From an uncultured Lachnospiraceae bacterium (GTDB lineage: Bacteria; Bacillota; Clostridia; Lachnospirales; Lachnospiraceae): 32,491 bases of DNA. Shown here one piece after another: positions 1 through 6,695 of the stretch. The first letter of the stretch is position 1. Every line of letters begins with the position of its first letter. The stretch covers positions 1-32,491 of the forward strand of contig CACWGK010000018.1 of the NCBI GenBank assembly GCA_902760415.1, read 5' to 3'. A program made the translations under genes and the position numbers. The notes under the pieces were generated by a model, which saw only the letters and a list, made by a program, of their open reading frames with translations, ran no database searches and was not told the origin of the DNA.

Positions 1-14
1 TAAAAACAATGATG

Positions 15-48
15 AATGTCAACCTAACAATCGAGATAGGTTGACATT
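15..48. promoter_or_regulatory. BirA-like operator palindrome upstream of bioB
   Basis: Perfect 12-bp inverted repeat (AATGTCAACCTA at 15-26 and its complement at 37-48) around a 10-base centre. Read as half-sites it is ATGTCAACC, 14 bases, GGTTGACAT. That matches the known layout of BirA boxes (TGTnAACC, about 14-16 bases, GGTTnACA). The right arm contains the -35 hexamer of the bioB promoter, so a bound protein would block transcription. The T-run after the right arm also allows reading it as the terminator of an upstream gene. Assignment to BirA is inference from the half-site and the gene controlled. Confidence 0.65.
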
Positions 49-69
49 TTTTATTTCGTTTGATATAAC
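41..69 (+). promoter_or_regulatory. sigma-A type promoter of bioB
   Basis: TTGACA at 41-46 and TATAAC at 64-69 are separated by exactly 17 bases. The start codon chosen for bioB lies 64 bases beyond the -10 box. The -35 box is part of the palindrome at 15-48. Confidence 0.7.
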
Positions 70-132
70 CTTCAGTATGATTTTAGAAATGCTATGAATA
101 GCATATAGATACGTATGGAAGGAAATGAACTG

Positions 133-1092
133 ATGGATGTTAAGAAGCTTGCAAATGAGATAATAGACGGTAGAAGACTTGGAAGAAAGGATGATCTTGA
201 TTTCCTAAAGGACTGCTCGTTGGATGAACTTACAAAGGGAGCGGATCATATACGCAAGGAGCTGATAGGCGACAGAGTTGACCTATGCACTATCATCGCT
301 GGAAAGAGTGGTAACTGCGGCGAGAATTGCAAGTTCTGCGCACAGTCTGCGCATAATCATACTGAGTGTGAAGTGTATGGACTGTTGGATTATGATAGGA
401 TCCTGGCGGAGGCAAAGTCTAACGAAGAAGAAGGGGTAGATAGATTTGCGATAGTTATATCTGGACATAATCCTTCTGATGAGGACTTTGAAAAGCTGAT
501 AGAGATTTATAAAAAGCTGAGAACGGATCTTAAGATATCTCTATGCGCATCGCTTGGATTTCTAACTCAGGAACAGTTTGAGAGACTCTATGCTGCTGGA
601 GTTAGAAGCTACCATAACAATATAGAAACATCTAGAAGGTTCTTTGAACATATATGCACGACGCATTCATTTGACGATAAGATTGCAAATATAAAGAGGG
701 CGAAGGCCGCAGGTCTGAGTGTGTGTTCAGGCGGTATCATTGGAATGGGCGAAACTATGGACGATCGTATAGATATGGCCCTTGAACTATCAGAACTTGA
801 AATAAGTTCTATCCCGATCAATTCACTTATTCCGATACCACATACTCCGCTGGAGAATCTGCCTACGCTTTCTGAGGACGAGATACTGCGTACAGTTGCG
901 ATATTTAGATATATTAATCCGACCTGCAATATTCGTCTTGGAGCGGGAAGGAAGCTTATATCTGGAAATGGGGTAGCTGCATTTACGGGTGGAGCGAGTG
1001 CGACGATAACTGGAAATATGCTGACTACTTCTGGTTCTACGATTAAGAGCGACCGCGAGACTCTTAAGTCCCTGGGTAGGAAAGTGATATAA
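133..1092 (+). CDS. bioB: biotin synthase, anaerobe-type (radical SAM)
   Basis: Radical SAM enzyme that inserts sulfur into dethiobiotin to form biotin, in the cytoplasm. The start at 133 is preferred over the in-frame ATG at 115 because GGAAGGAA (117-124) sits 8 bases before it; this gives 319 residues, normal for BioB. The SAM-cluster motif CxxxCxxC is at Cys62, Cys66 and Cys69, followed by the BioB-typical AQS. Counterparts of the E. coli auxiliary-cluster ligands Cys128, Cys188 and Arg260 are seen at Cys138 (SLCASLG), Cys198 (VCSGGIIGMGE) and Arg268 (IRLGAGR). The counterpart of E. coli Cys97 is Ala106 (RFAIVISG). An extra Cys175 occurs in HICTTHS. This resembles the anaerobe 'type II' BioB enzymes reported to use a different auxiliary Fe-S cluster; that subtype call is from memory. 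No other biotin gene is in the window, and no convincing terminator follows. Confidence 0.93.
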   Translation: MDVKKLANEIIDGRRLGRKDDLDFLKDCSLDELTKGADHIRKELIGDRVDLCTIIAGKSGNCGENCKFCAQSAHNHTECEVYGLLDYDRILAEAKSNEEEGVDRFAIVISGHNPSDEDFEKLIEIYKKLRTDLKISLCASLGFLTQEQFERLYAAGVRSYHNNIETSRRFFEHICTTHSFDDKIANIKRAKAAGLSVCSGGIIGMGETMDDRIDMALELSELEISSIPINSLIPIPHTPLENLPTLSEDEILRTVAIFRYINPTCNIRLGAGRKLISGNGVAAFTGGASATITGNMLTTSGSTIKSDRETLKSLGRKVI

Positions 1093-1138
1093 GTATATCT
1101 TTTATTATTTCGATAATCTGTGTTAAGATAGGAAGTAT

Positions 1139-1163
1139 ATTCGGAACACAGTATAATCCGAAT
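1139..1163. promoter_or_regulatory. putative operator around the -10 box of the DUF3737 gene
   Basis: ATTCGGA at 1139-1145 and its complement TCCGAAT at 1157-1163 flank TATAAT at 1152-1157. The -10 box is consensus, but no good -35 box is seen about 17 bases upstream, which would fit an activated or weak promoter. The start codon of the next gene is at 1196. A regulator cannot be named. Confidence 0.35.
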
Positions 1164-1195
1164 CGTATTTTTAATTGGTTATGGAGAGATAATAA

Positions 1196-2029
1196 ATGAC
1201 ATTATATTCTGGCAAAACTTATGATGAGGAACGTGCCCTCTATGGCAGCGATGGGGTTCAGGTTGAGAACTGCAGATTTGACGGGCCTGCGGATGGAGAG
1301 AGTGCGCTGAAGGAGAGTAAGAATGTAGAGGTGAAAAGTTCTTACTTTAATCTTAGATATCCTTTTTGGCATGATACTCATTTACATATAACTAATAGTG
1401 AGATGACTGATAAATGTAGAGCGGCCATCTGGTACTCCAGAGATATTCGGATTGAAAATACTAGAATGAATGGAATCAAGGGGCTCAGGGAGTGCTTCGA
1501 TGTTGATATAACGGGTAGTAGTATCATTTCTCCTGAGTTTGGCTGGTCGGTTCATAATATATCTATGCAAGATTCTTCGGCGGAGAGCGAATACTTCATG
1601 ATGAGGTCGACGGGGCTTAAGTTCCGAAATGTCAGGATGAAGGGCAAATATTCGTTCCAATATATAGAAGATTCAACCTTCGAAGACTGCAGATTTGATA
1701 CAAAGGATGCGTTTTGGCATGCGAAAAATGTAACTATCAAGAACTGCACAGTGAAAGGCGAGTATCTTGCTTGGTATTCTGAAAATGTTACTTTCGAGGA
1801 TTGCATCATTATGGGCACGCAACCGCTGTGCTACTGTAAGAATCTGAAACTGATCAACTGCAAAATGGTAGATACAGATTTATCATTTGAAAAGTCGGAA
1901 GTCGATGCGACACTGATTGGCTATGTCGTAAGTGTTAAGAATCCAAAGTTCGGAACCATCAAGGCGCAGCAAGTTGGTGAAATCATCAGGGACGATCCCG
2001 AATCCACCTGCAACATAATAACAGATTAA
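1196..2029 (+). CDS. DUF3737 family protein (right-handed beta-helix)
   Basis: A 277-residue cytoplasmic protein with no signal peptide. GGAGAG lies 7 bases before the ATG. It is built of repeating short beta-strand units of the pattern (x)FxDCxFxxxxAFWHAKNVxIxNCxV, which is the layout of pectate-lyase-like parallel beta-helices. Examples are YPFWHDTHLHITNS, AIWYSRDIRIENT, AFWHAKNVTIKNC and LAWYSENVTFEDC. The order and the aromatic 'FWH/WYS' turns match DUF3737, a family widespread in Firmicutes and Bacteroidetes but of unknown function. No catalytic residues can be assigned. It stands alone between its own promoter region and a strong paired hairpin. Confidence 0.85.
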   Translation: MTLYSGKTYDEERALYGSDGVQVENCRFDGPADGESALKESKNVEVKSSYFNLRYPFWHDTHLHITNSEMTDKCRAAIWYSRDIRIENTRMNGIKGLRECFDVDITGSSIISPEFGWSVHNISMQDSSAESEYFMMRSTGLKFRNVRMKGKYSFQYIEDSTFEDCRFDTKDAFWHAKNVTIKNCTVKGEYLAWYSENVTFEDCIIMGTQPLCYCKNLKLINCKMVDTDLSFEKSEVDATLIGYVVSVKNPKFGTIKAQQVGEIIRDDPESTCNIITD

Positions 2030-2030
2030 G

Positions 2031-2110
2031 AATGAGTCACTTTCCACGTCCGACGTAGGAAGTGACTCATTTTTGAGTCACCCCTACGTCGGACGTGCAA
2101 GGTGACTCAT
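2031..2110. repeat. two inverted copies of a ~38-bp palindromic element
   Basis: Copy A (2031-2070) folds as a hairpin with stem AATGAGTCACTT / AAGTGACTCATT. Copy B (2074-2110) folds with stem TGAGTCACC / GGTGACTCA. The central parts, CACGTCCGACGTAGG and CCTACGTCGGACGTG, are exact reverse complements, so copy B is copy A inverted, with a few substitutions and a one-base indel. Each copy also has an inner ACGTC/GACGT palindrome. Both hairpins are followed by T-runs and may terminate the DUF3737 transcript. A degenerate relative is at 8587-8612. Confidence 0.8.
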
Positions 2111-2136
2111 TTTTTAAAAAAAAAATTAAAAAGTGC

Positions 2137-2165
2137 TTGACATATTATCAAAATGATTATAAGAT
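2137..2165 (+). promoter_or_regulatory. promoter of the vWA/PurA-like unit
   Basis: TTGACA at 2137-2142 and TAAGAT at 2160-2165 with a 17-base spacer. The implied transcription start near 2172 rules out a start codon at 2153 and supports the start at 2252. Confidence 0.6.
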
Positions 2166-2251
2166 ATAGTCACAACAGAGATATAATCAAAATGATAATA
2201 AGAAAAAACGAAGTCAAAAGATTTGATGACTACCGGAAAGGAGGAACTATT

Positions 2252-2857
2252 ATGGACAATATGTTTAATGGGATATTTGGAAAGATTGCACCTGGAATGT
2301 GCAGGGTAACAATGAATGGAGACTTGGCAATCAAGACTTCCAATGGTTATAAGTCTTACGATGTTATGTCAGACCGCCTAACGAACTGCAACAATTTCGT
2401 ATTTAACATTGGCGAGGAGTTCTGCTTTGTAGTTCCTACCAACAAGGTTAAGAAAGGCGACATCATACTTGCAAACGGGAAGCCGAGATGTGTTATCGAT
2501 GCGAAGAAGGACAGAATTGAAGTTATTAATTACGAGGATTCGACAGTAGAGCAGCTTCTTCCTGAGAGACATATGTTCATGGGTAACATTTACTTCTACG
2601 GAAAGATAGTTTCAATGTTTGGAAGCAATCTGAAGAAGGGTAAGGGACCTGGAAATATCATGAGGTATCTGATGCTGAGTGAGATGATGAAGGGGTCTGG
2701 ATGTGGAAATGGAGCGACAGGCGGAACGAATGCAGGCAACACGTTTGGTGGAATGAACGGACTCATCCCATTTATGCTACTAGGTAAAAATATGGATGGT
2801 TTATTCGACGGAATGCTGGATATGGACTTCGACGAAGAGGACGAAGATGATGAATAG
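2252..2857 (+). CDS. uncharacterised beta-rich protein, first gene of the vWA/PurA-like unit
   Basis: Not recognised as a named family. The start at 2252 follows AAAGGAGG with 7 bases spacing, giving 201 residues; an upstream in-frame ATG lies before the predicted transcription start. Residues 1-125 look like a beta-rich, possibly barrel-like domain (NGYKSYDV, VVPTNKVKKGDIILANGKPRCVIDAKKDR). Then come a Gly/Asn-rich linker with GSGCGNGATGG, a short hydrophobic, Met-rich helix (GLIPFMLLGKNM), and a very acidic tail ending DFDEEDEDDE. There is no signal peptide. It ends 30 bases before the vWA-like gene and shares its promoter, so the two are probably translated from one mRNA. A scaffold or shell role is possible but only a guess. 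Confidence 0.75.
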   Translation: MDNMFNGIFGKIAPGMCRVTMNGDLAIKTSNGYKSYDVMSDRLTNCNNFVFNIGEEFCFVVPTNKVKKGDIILANGKPRCVIDAKKDRIEVINYEDSTVEQLLPERHMFMGNIYFYGKIVSMFGSNLKKGKGPGNIMRYLMLSEMMKGSGCGNGATGGTNAGNTFGGMNGLIPFMLLGKNMDGLFDGMLDMDFDEEDEDDE

Positions 2858-2887
2858 ATAGCCGGAGATGGAAAGGAGGAAGCGATT

Positions 2888-3754
2888 ATGGGAAGCGGTG
2901 TATGGAGAGAAGATACATTTAGAAGTTACTCAAGAAGAGTTGGAAGAACCGTAGATTCTAGCGGCAGGCTTGCAGGAGATATGAATAATCAGGAGATGTT
3001 CGTTGCAAGAAGCCTTGATCCAATATTAAATCCGAGAGATGTCCTGCGAGAGTGCTGCGACAGTGAAGAGCATCCGAATACAGTTCCTGTAATTCTTGCG
3101 CTCGATGTAACCGGCTCTATGGGACAGGCAGCTGTAGAAGTTGCAAAGCAGTTAAATGTAATAATGACCGAACTTTATAATAAGGTCCAAGATGTGGAGT
3201 TTATGATCATGGGAATAGGCGACTTCGCCTACGATAGAGCCCCACTTCAAGTTTCACAATTTGAATCAGATATTAGAATAGCCGAGCAGCTCGATAAAGT
3301 ATACTTCGAGTTTGGCGGTGGTGGAAATGGATATGAATCATATACTGCGGCTTGGTACTTTGGAGTGAATCACGTGAAGCTAGATGCGTGGAATAGAGGA
3401 AAGAGAGGACTCATTATCACAATGGGTGATGAAGGTCTTAATCCTTATATCCCAGGGAGAAAACTAGCGGAAGTAACGGGAAGACCGGTACCAGGAGATG
3501 TTAAAACAAAGACATTATATAAAGCGGCGATTGAGAAGTATGATATCTATCACCTCTTTGTAGATCACAATACATATTACACAGATAGTTACCAGAAAAC
3601 TTGGAGAAATATGCTTGATAAAGAGCATTTCCGAGTTGTAACAATCAATCGAATTGGCGATACGATAATTGATATAGTTAAGAATCACGCAGGTCGTGAC
3701 AATGTAGCAAGGGGAAGGGTAGAACTTCCAATGGCTTCAGGGATTAGTTGGTAA
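2888..3754 (+). CDS. von Willebrand factor A (vWA)-like protein
   Basis: A 288-residue cytoplasmic protein with AAGGAGG just before the ATG. Residues 66-185 have a vWA/Rossmann pattern: the hydrophobic strand VPVILALDVTGSMG gives a MIDAS-like metal site with Asp73, Thr75 and Ser77 (DxTxS instead of the usual DxSxS). It is followed by a helix, the strand VEFMIMGIGDFAYD, a glycine run GFGGGGNG-type loop near residue 143, and IITMGDEG with Asp181. Intracellular vWA proteins usually bind partner proteins through a metal ion, often next to AAA+ or stress-response factors; none is adjacent here. It lies in the same operon as the preceding beta-rich protein and the PurA-like gene, which suggests the three act together. 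The substrate or partner is unknown. Confidence 0.8.
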   Translation: MGSGVWREDTFRSYSRRVGRTVDSSGRLAGDMNNQEMFVARSLDPILNPRDVLRECCDSEEHPNTVPVILALDVTGSMGQAAVEVAKQLNVIMTELYNKVQDVEFMIMGIGDFAYDRAPLQVSQFESDIRIAEQLDKVYFEFGGGGNGYESYTAAWYFGVNHVKLDAWNRGKRGLIITMGDEGLNPYIPGRKLAEVTGRPVPGDVKTKTLYKAAIEKYDIYHLFVDHNTYYTDSYQKTWRNMLDKEHFRVVTINRIGDTIIDIVKNHAGRDNVARGRVELPMASGISW

Positions 3755-3790
3755 AAATATTTAGTTATATTAACTAGATATATTAATTTG

Positions 3791-3848
3791 CTCACCTTCT
3801 TATTCCAAGGGGCATGCCTCACCTATAATGCCCCTTGGATTACTCACC
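3791..3848 (+). promoter_or_regulatory. structured leader before the PurA-like gene
   Basis: A perfect 12-bp stem, TCCAAGGGGCAT (3804-3815) with its complement (3828-3839), encloses a 12-base loop. No T-run follows, so it is not a typical intrinsic terminator. CTCACC occurs three times, at 3791, 3818 (in the loop) and 3843. The loop bases CCTC (3817-3820) could pair with GAGG of the ribosome binding site (3853-3856). Control of translation is inference. Confidence 0.45.
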
Positions 3849-3862
3849 ATAGGAGGGAGAAT

Positions 3863-5074
3863 ATGAAGAATGTAAAAGTTGTAATCGGAGCAAACTTCGG
3901 AGATGAAGGAAAAGGTCTTATGACTGATTATTTTGCTGGTCAGGCAAGAGACAAAGGGGAGACTTGTCTCGTTGTTTGTAGTAATGGCGGAGCTCAGCGT
4001 GGTCACACCGTCCGAGTGACTACTGAAGAGCAAAGTGAGTCTGATATACGACATGTGTTTCATCACTTCGGTTCTGGTGCCTTAGAAGGCGCCGCAACAT
4101 TTCTCCCTCATTTTTATATAGTTAATCCAATGCATTTTGCAAAAGAATATGAGGAGTTAAATGAAGCTTATGGAAGCTTATTTACTCTAAGACCATTACC
4201 TCCAGTTTTCATTCACCCGGAGTGTAAGGTCTCAACTCCATACGATATGATCCTTAATCAGATTCTCGAAGAAAATCGGGGAGACGGCCGTCACGGCAGC
4301 TGCGGCATGGGAATCTGGGAAACACTCGTCAGAGATGGTATCAGTTTTGGAGAAATGATAAATATGAGCGATAGGGAGATTAAGAACTATCTTCAGTTTG
4401 ACTGCAAGAATCATTTCTGGAATCGACTTAGAGCTAAGGGAATCGAGACAATCCGCGAAGGGTGGCTCGAGATTATAGATGACGAGGGAATAGTAGAACA
4501 TTATTTAGACGATCTAAGACTTATGCAGCTGCACTGCAGCCTGGCAGATGTGGAGATATTTGATAGGTATGACCAAGTCATTTTCGAAAATGGTCAGGGA
4601 CTTCTGTTAGATAGATGCCGCCGAGAATATGGTCATAATACGACGCCAAGTAATACGGGATTTAGAAATCCTGCTGCTCTTTTAAGAGAGTACGCGATGC
4701 TTAAAAATGATTATGAAGCTGAGGTTCAGGGAAAACAGATTGATGTGGAAGTCTGCTACGTAACACGTACATACCTGACTCGCCACGGCGCTGGTCGCTT
4801 TGATGGACAGTGTTCTAAGGCAGAAATAAATCCTGATATGTATGATGAGACAAATGTTCCGAATCCACATCAAGGAACTATTCGATATGGTAAGCTGGAT
4901 GAAAAGGCTTTGCTTAGAATGGTAGAAGACTACGATAGTGAAAGGCTTCCAGAGGATTATACATCAGTTATGACGCTGGCGGTTACGCATATAAATGAAT
5001 ATGAAAGTGATGTTATGAAATATGCAAACTATCTGTCAGATGGGGAACTTAGGCAAGATGTTAAAAATGCATGA
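3863..5074 (+). CDS. divergent adenylosuccinate synthetase (PurA) homologue
   Basis: 403 residues; the start at 3863 follows AGGAGGGAG. PurA joins aspartate to IMP using GTP. Family hallmarks retained are the P-loop-like GANFGDEGKG with catalytic Asp14, GHT with catalytic His48, HFGSGAL (like HLIPSGIL), HGSCGMG at 144-150 (like the TTGRGIG loop), ENGQG-LLLD at 242-250 with NTTPSNTGFRNP (like the SSNTTAGG region), and TRHGAGRF at 306-313 (like STRVGAGPF). Changes from housekeeping PurA are GGAQRGHT in place of GGxNAGHT, QGTIRYGKLD in place of the Arg-rich TTGRxRRxGWLD, and THIN at 375-378 in place of the guanine-specificity TKxD. Ligase chemistry therefore seems intact, but the nucleotide and the acceptor are probably different. 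It is not the phage PurZ type, since Asp14 is kept. It is the third gene of the unit and is followed by a hairpin terminator. Confidence 0.85.
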   Translation: MKNVKVVIGANFGDEGKGLMTDYFAGQARDKGETCLVVCSNGGAQRGHTVRVTTEEQSESDIRHVFHHFGSGALEGAATFLPHFYIVNPMHFAKEYEELNEAYGSLFTLRPLPPVFIHPECKVSTPYDMILNQILEENRGDGRHGSCGMGIWETLVRDGISFGEMINMSDREIKNYLQFDCKNHFWNRLRAKGIETIREGWLEIIDDEGIVEHYLDDLRLMQLHCSLADVEIFDRYDQVIFENGQGLLLDRCRREYGHNTTPSNTGFRNPAALLREYAMLKNDYEAEVQGKQIDVEVCYVTRTYLTRHGAGRFDGQCSKAEINPDMYDETNVPNPHQGTIRYGKLDEKALLRMVEDYDSERLPEDYTSVMTLAVTHINEYESDVMKYANYLSDGELRQDVKNA

Positions 5075-5078
5075 TTGA

Positions 5079-5120
5079 CGGGACTTATTATAGAAAGTAT
5101 AATAAGTCCCGTATTCTTAT
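5079..5120 (+). terminator. hairpin terminator after the PurA-like gene
   Basis: A perfect 14-bp stem (5079-5092 with 5098-5111), loop GAAAG, followed by the moderately T-rich tail TATTCTTATT. The short tail could allow read-through into the Nudix gene. Confidence 0.7.
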
Positions 5121-5157
5121 TGATTCGTTATAGAGATAATTAAGGGGTAGAAAATAT

Positions 5158-6072
5158 ATGAGCAATAAGTCAAGTTACAAGATGTCCAAGGAAGAGAAGG
5201 CATTTCTGCAGTCATATGATATGTCGGCGTTCGATCGCCCATCACTTACTGCAGATATCGCGGTTTTCGCTATATTAAAACCAAAGGAAAGCGATGAGTA
5301 CAGAAAAGATCCTGAACAGAAGCTTGGAATCCTTCTGATCAACAGAAAGGATTTTCCTTATAAAGATTGTTGGGCACTTCCGGGTGGATTCAGTAACAGA
5401 AAAGAGACTTTGCATGATACGGCGCTTCGAGAGTTAAAGGAGGAGACGGGAGTAGATAATGCCTATCTGGAATCCTTTGGCATCTTCAGCACGCCTGGTC
5501 GTGACCCTAGAGGCTGGATCGTATCTGAGGCTTTTCTAGCTCTGGTAGATGGTTCCAAGACTAAGGTTCAAGCTGGAACTGATGCAGGAGATGCGGATTG
5601 GTTTACTATTGATGTTTCCAGAACTGAGATGAAGAGGAATGTTCTGAAAACAAAGGCAGAGATCAAGACTAAGTATGAAATGATATTTGAAAGTGCAGAT
5701 AGTGGCGAATCAATCAAGGCTGTTGTCGAGGAAACTAAAATCTATGATAACCATCATGAGTCTGTAAGCTATGAAGTACTAGATAGTGGAAGACTTGCCT
5801 TTGATCATGCTGAGATTATAGTTCGTGCATTTAAGTCTCTTCATAAAGAAGCTGATGATGCCGGAAGAATTATCTTTGACCTGATGCCTGAGAAGTTCAC
5901 TCTTTACAGTCTTCAGGAAGCCTATGAGATAGTGCTGGGGGAGAAACTTACTACTCCGAACTTTAGAAGAAAGATTGCTCCATTTGTTATAGAAACAGAC
6001 GAGACGATAACTGGTGTTGGCCATCGTCCCGCAAAACTTTTTAAGAGAAATCTAGAAGCTTTTTATGAGTAG
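5158..6072 (+). CDS. Nudix hydrolase with C-terminal winged helix (NrtR-like)
   Basis: 304 residues with AAGGGG before the ATG. Residues 30-165 form a Nudix domain with a complete Nudix box: Gly77, Glu83, Arg91-Glu92, Glu95-Glu96, Gly98 (pattern GxxxxxExxxxxxxRExxEExG). Residues about 215-300 resemble the winged-helix DNA-binding domain of NrtR: FTLYSLQEAYEIVLG, NFRRKIAPF, GHRPAKLF. NrtR proteins are Nudix-related repressors of NAD genes that sense ADP-ribose-type ligands; in several of them the Nudix box is degraded. Here it is intact, so hydrolysis is possible. It has no strong promoter of its own and follows the PurA-like gene by 83 bases, so it may regulate or serve that unit. Its 3' end faces the TetR gene with a 5-base gap. 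Confidence 0.85.
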   Translation: MSNKSSYKMSKEEKAFLQSYDMSAFDRPSLTADIAVFAILKPKESDEYRKDPEQKLGILLINRKDFPYKDCWALPGGFSNRKETLHDTALRELKEETGVDNAYLESFGIFSTPGRDPRGWIVSEAFLALVDGSKTKVQAGTDAGDADWFTIDVSRTEMKRNVLKTKAEIKTKYEMIFESADSGESIKAVVEETKIYDNHHESVSYEVLDSGRLAFDHAEIIVRAFKSLHKEADDAGRIIFDLMPEKFTLYSLQEAYEIVLGEKLTTPNFRRKIAPFVIETDETITGVGHRPAKLFKRNLEAFYE

Positions 6073-6077
6073 GGGGG

Positions 6078-6683
6078 CTATTTAAGAAATAGCTGCTTCC
6101 AGAAGTTGATTAGGTTTCTATAATCTTCGATTATTTTATCTATGTCGATTTTTCCGTTATTCTGCATCTGGAATAAGTAGCCTTCGGATGCAAGATACAT
6201 ATTTTGATACATCATAGTGAGGTCGAGCCCTTCCTTGTAATCGTTGGGATTAAGAGGTGGCAGAGCAGTGTTCGTGCTGAGCTTTCTGTATGGCTCGACT
6301 ATCTTTCTTATATCTTCGTGAATCTCTTCGTCTTCTTCATAGTAAGCCTTAAGGGCAAATGTACTCATGTCCGGATAGACACGCATCATTTCTGCCTTAG
6401 CCAGAAGTCCTTTGTACATCATTTCGAAGATGTCTAATTCCTTATAGCAGCCTGACTCGAGAACATATTTTGCAGTAAGCTCTTCAGCAGTCTTCATAAG
6501 AAAGAGATAGAACTCTTTCTTGTTCCTGAAGTAGAAGAAAAGTAGTGATTTACTGATTCCTGCCTCTGCGGCAATCTCATTCATAGGACTCTTCTTGTAT
6601 GAGTTTTTAGAAAAAACTCTGAATCCTGCATTTAGAATCCTATCCTGTTTTTCTTTAGGTAATGCGTAAAACTTGTCGTTCAT
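6078..6683 (-). CDS. TetR family transcriptional regulator
   Basis: 201 residues. The N-terminal helix-turn-helix is KQDRILNAGFRVFSKNSYKKSPMNEIAAEAGISKSLLFFYFRNKKEFY, closely matching the TetR signature. The C-terminal helical domain has no recognisable ligand signature. AGGAG precedes the ATG. It is the last gene of a minus-strand operon (ABC ATPase, permease, TetR) and starts 12 bases after the permease stop. It therefore probably represses its own operon through the palindrome at 8516-8545 and releases it when the exported compound binds. The operon role is inference; the family is clear. Confidence 0.9.
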   Translation of the reverse strand: MNDKFYALPKEKQDRILNAGFRVFSKNSYKKSPMNEIAAEAGISKSLLFFYFRNKKEFYLFLMKTAEELTAKYVLESGCYKELDIFEMMYKGLLAKAEMMRVYPDMSTFALKAYYEEDEEIHEDIRKIVEPYRKLSTNTALPPLNPNDYKEGLDLTMMYQNMYLASEGYLFQMQNNGKIDIDKIIEDYRNLINFWKQLFLK

Positions 6684-6695
6684 CCTGACTCCTAT

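Noticed and set aside
15..52. Intrinsic terminator of a gene left of the window
   Set aside because: A hairpin followed by T residues is possible, but the symmetric BirA-like half-sites and the perfectly spaced promoter whose -35 box lies in the right arm make an operator the better reading. Both functions could coexist.
2153..2251. Longer N-terminus for the first gene of the vWA/PurA-like unit
   Set aside because: The ATG at 2153 lies before the predicted transcription start and has no ribosome binding site, while 2252 has AAAGGAGG.
3863..5074. Housekeeping adenylosuccinate synthetase purA, or phage-type PurZ
   Set aside because: The guanine-specificity and substrate-arginine motifs are missing, which argues against housekeeping PurA. 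The catalytic Asp is retained, which argues against PurZ.
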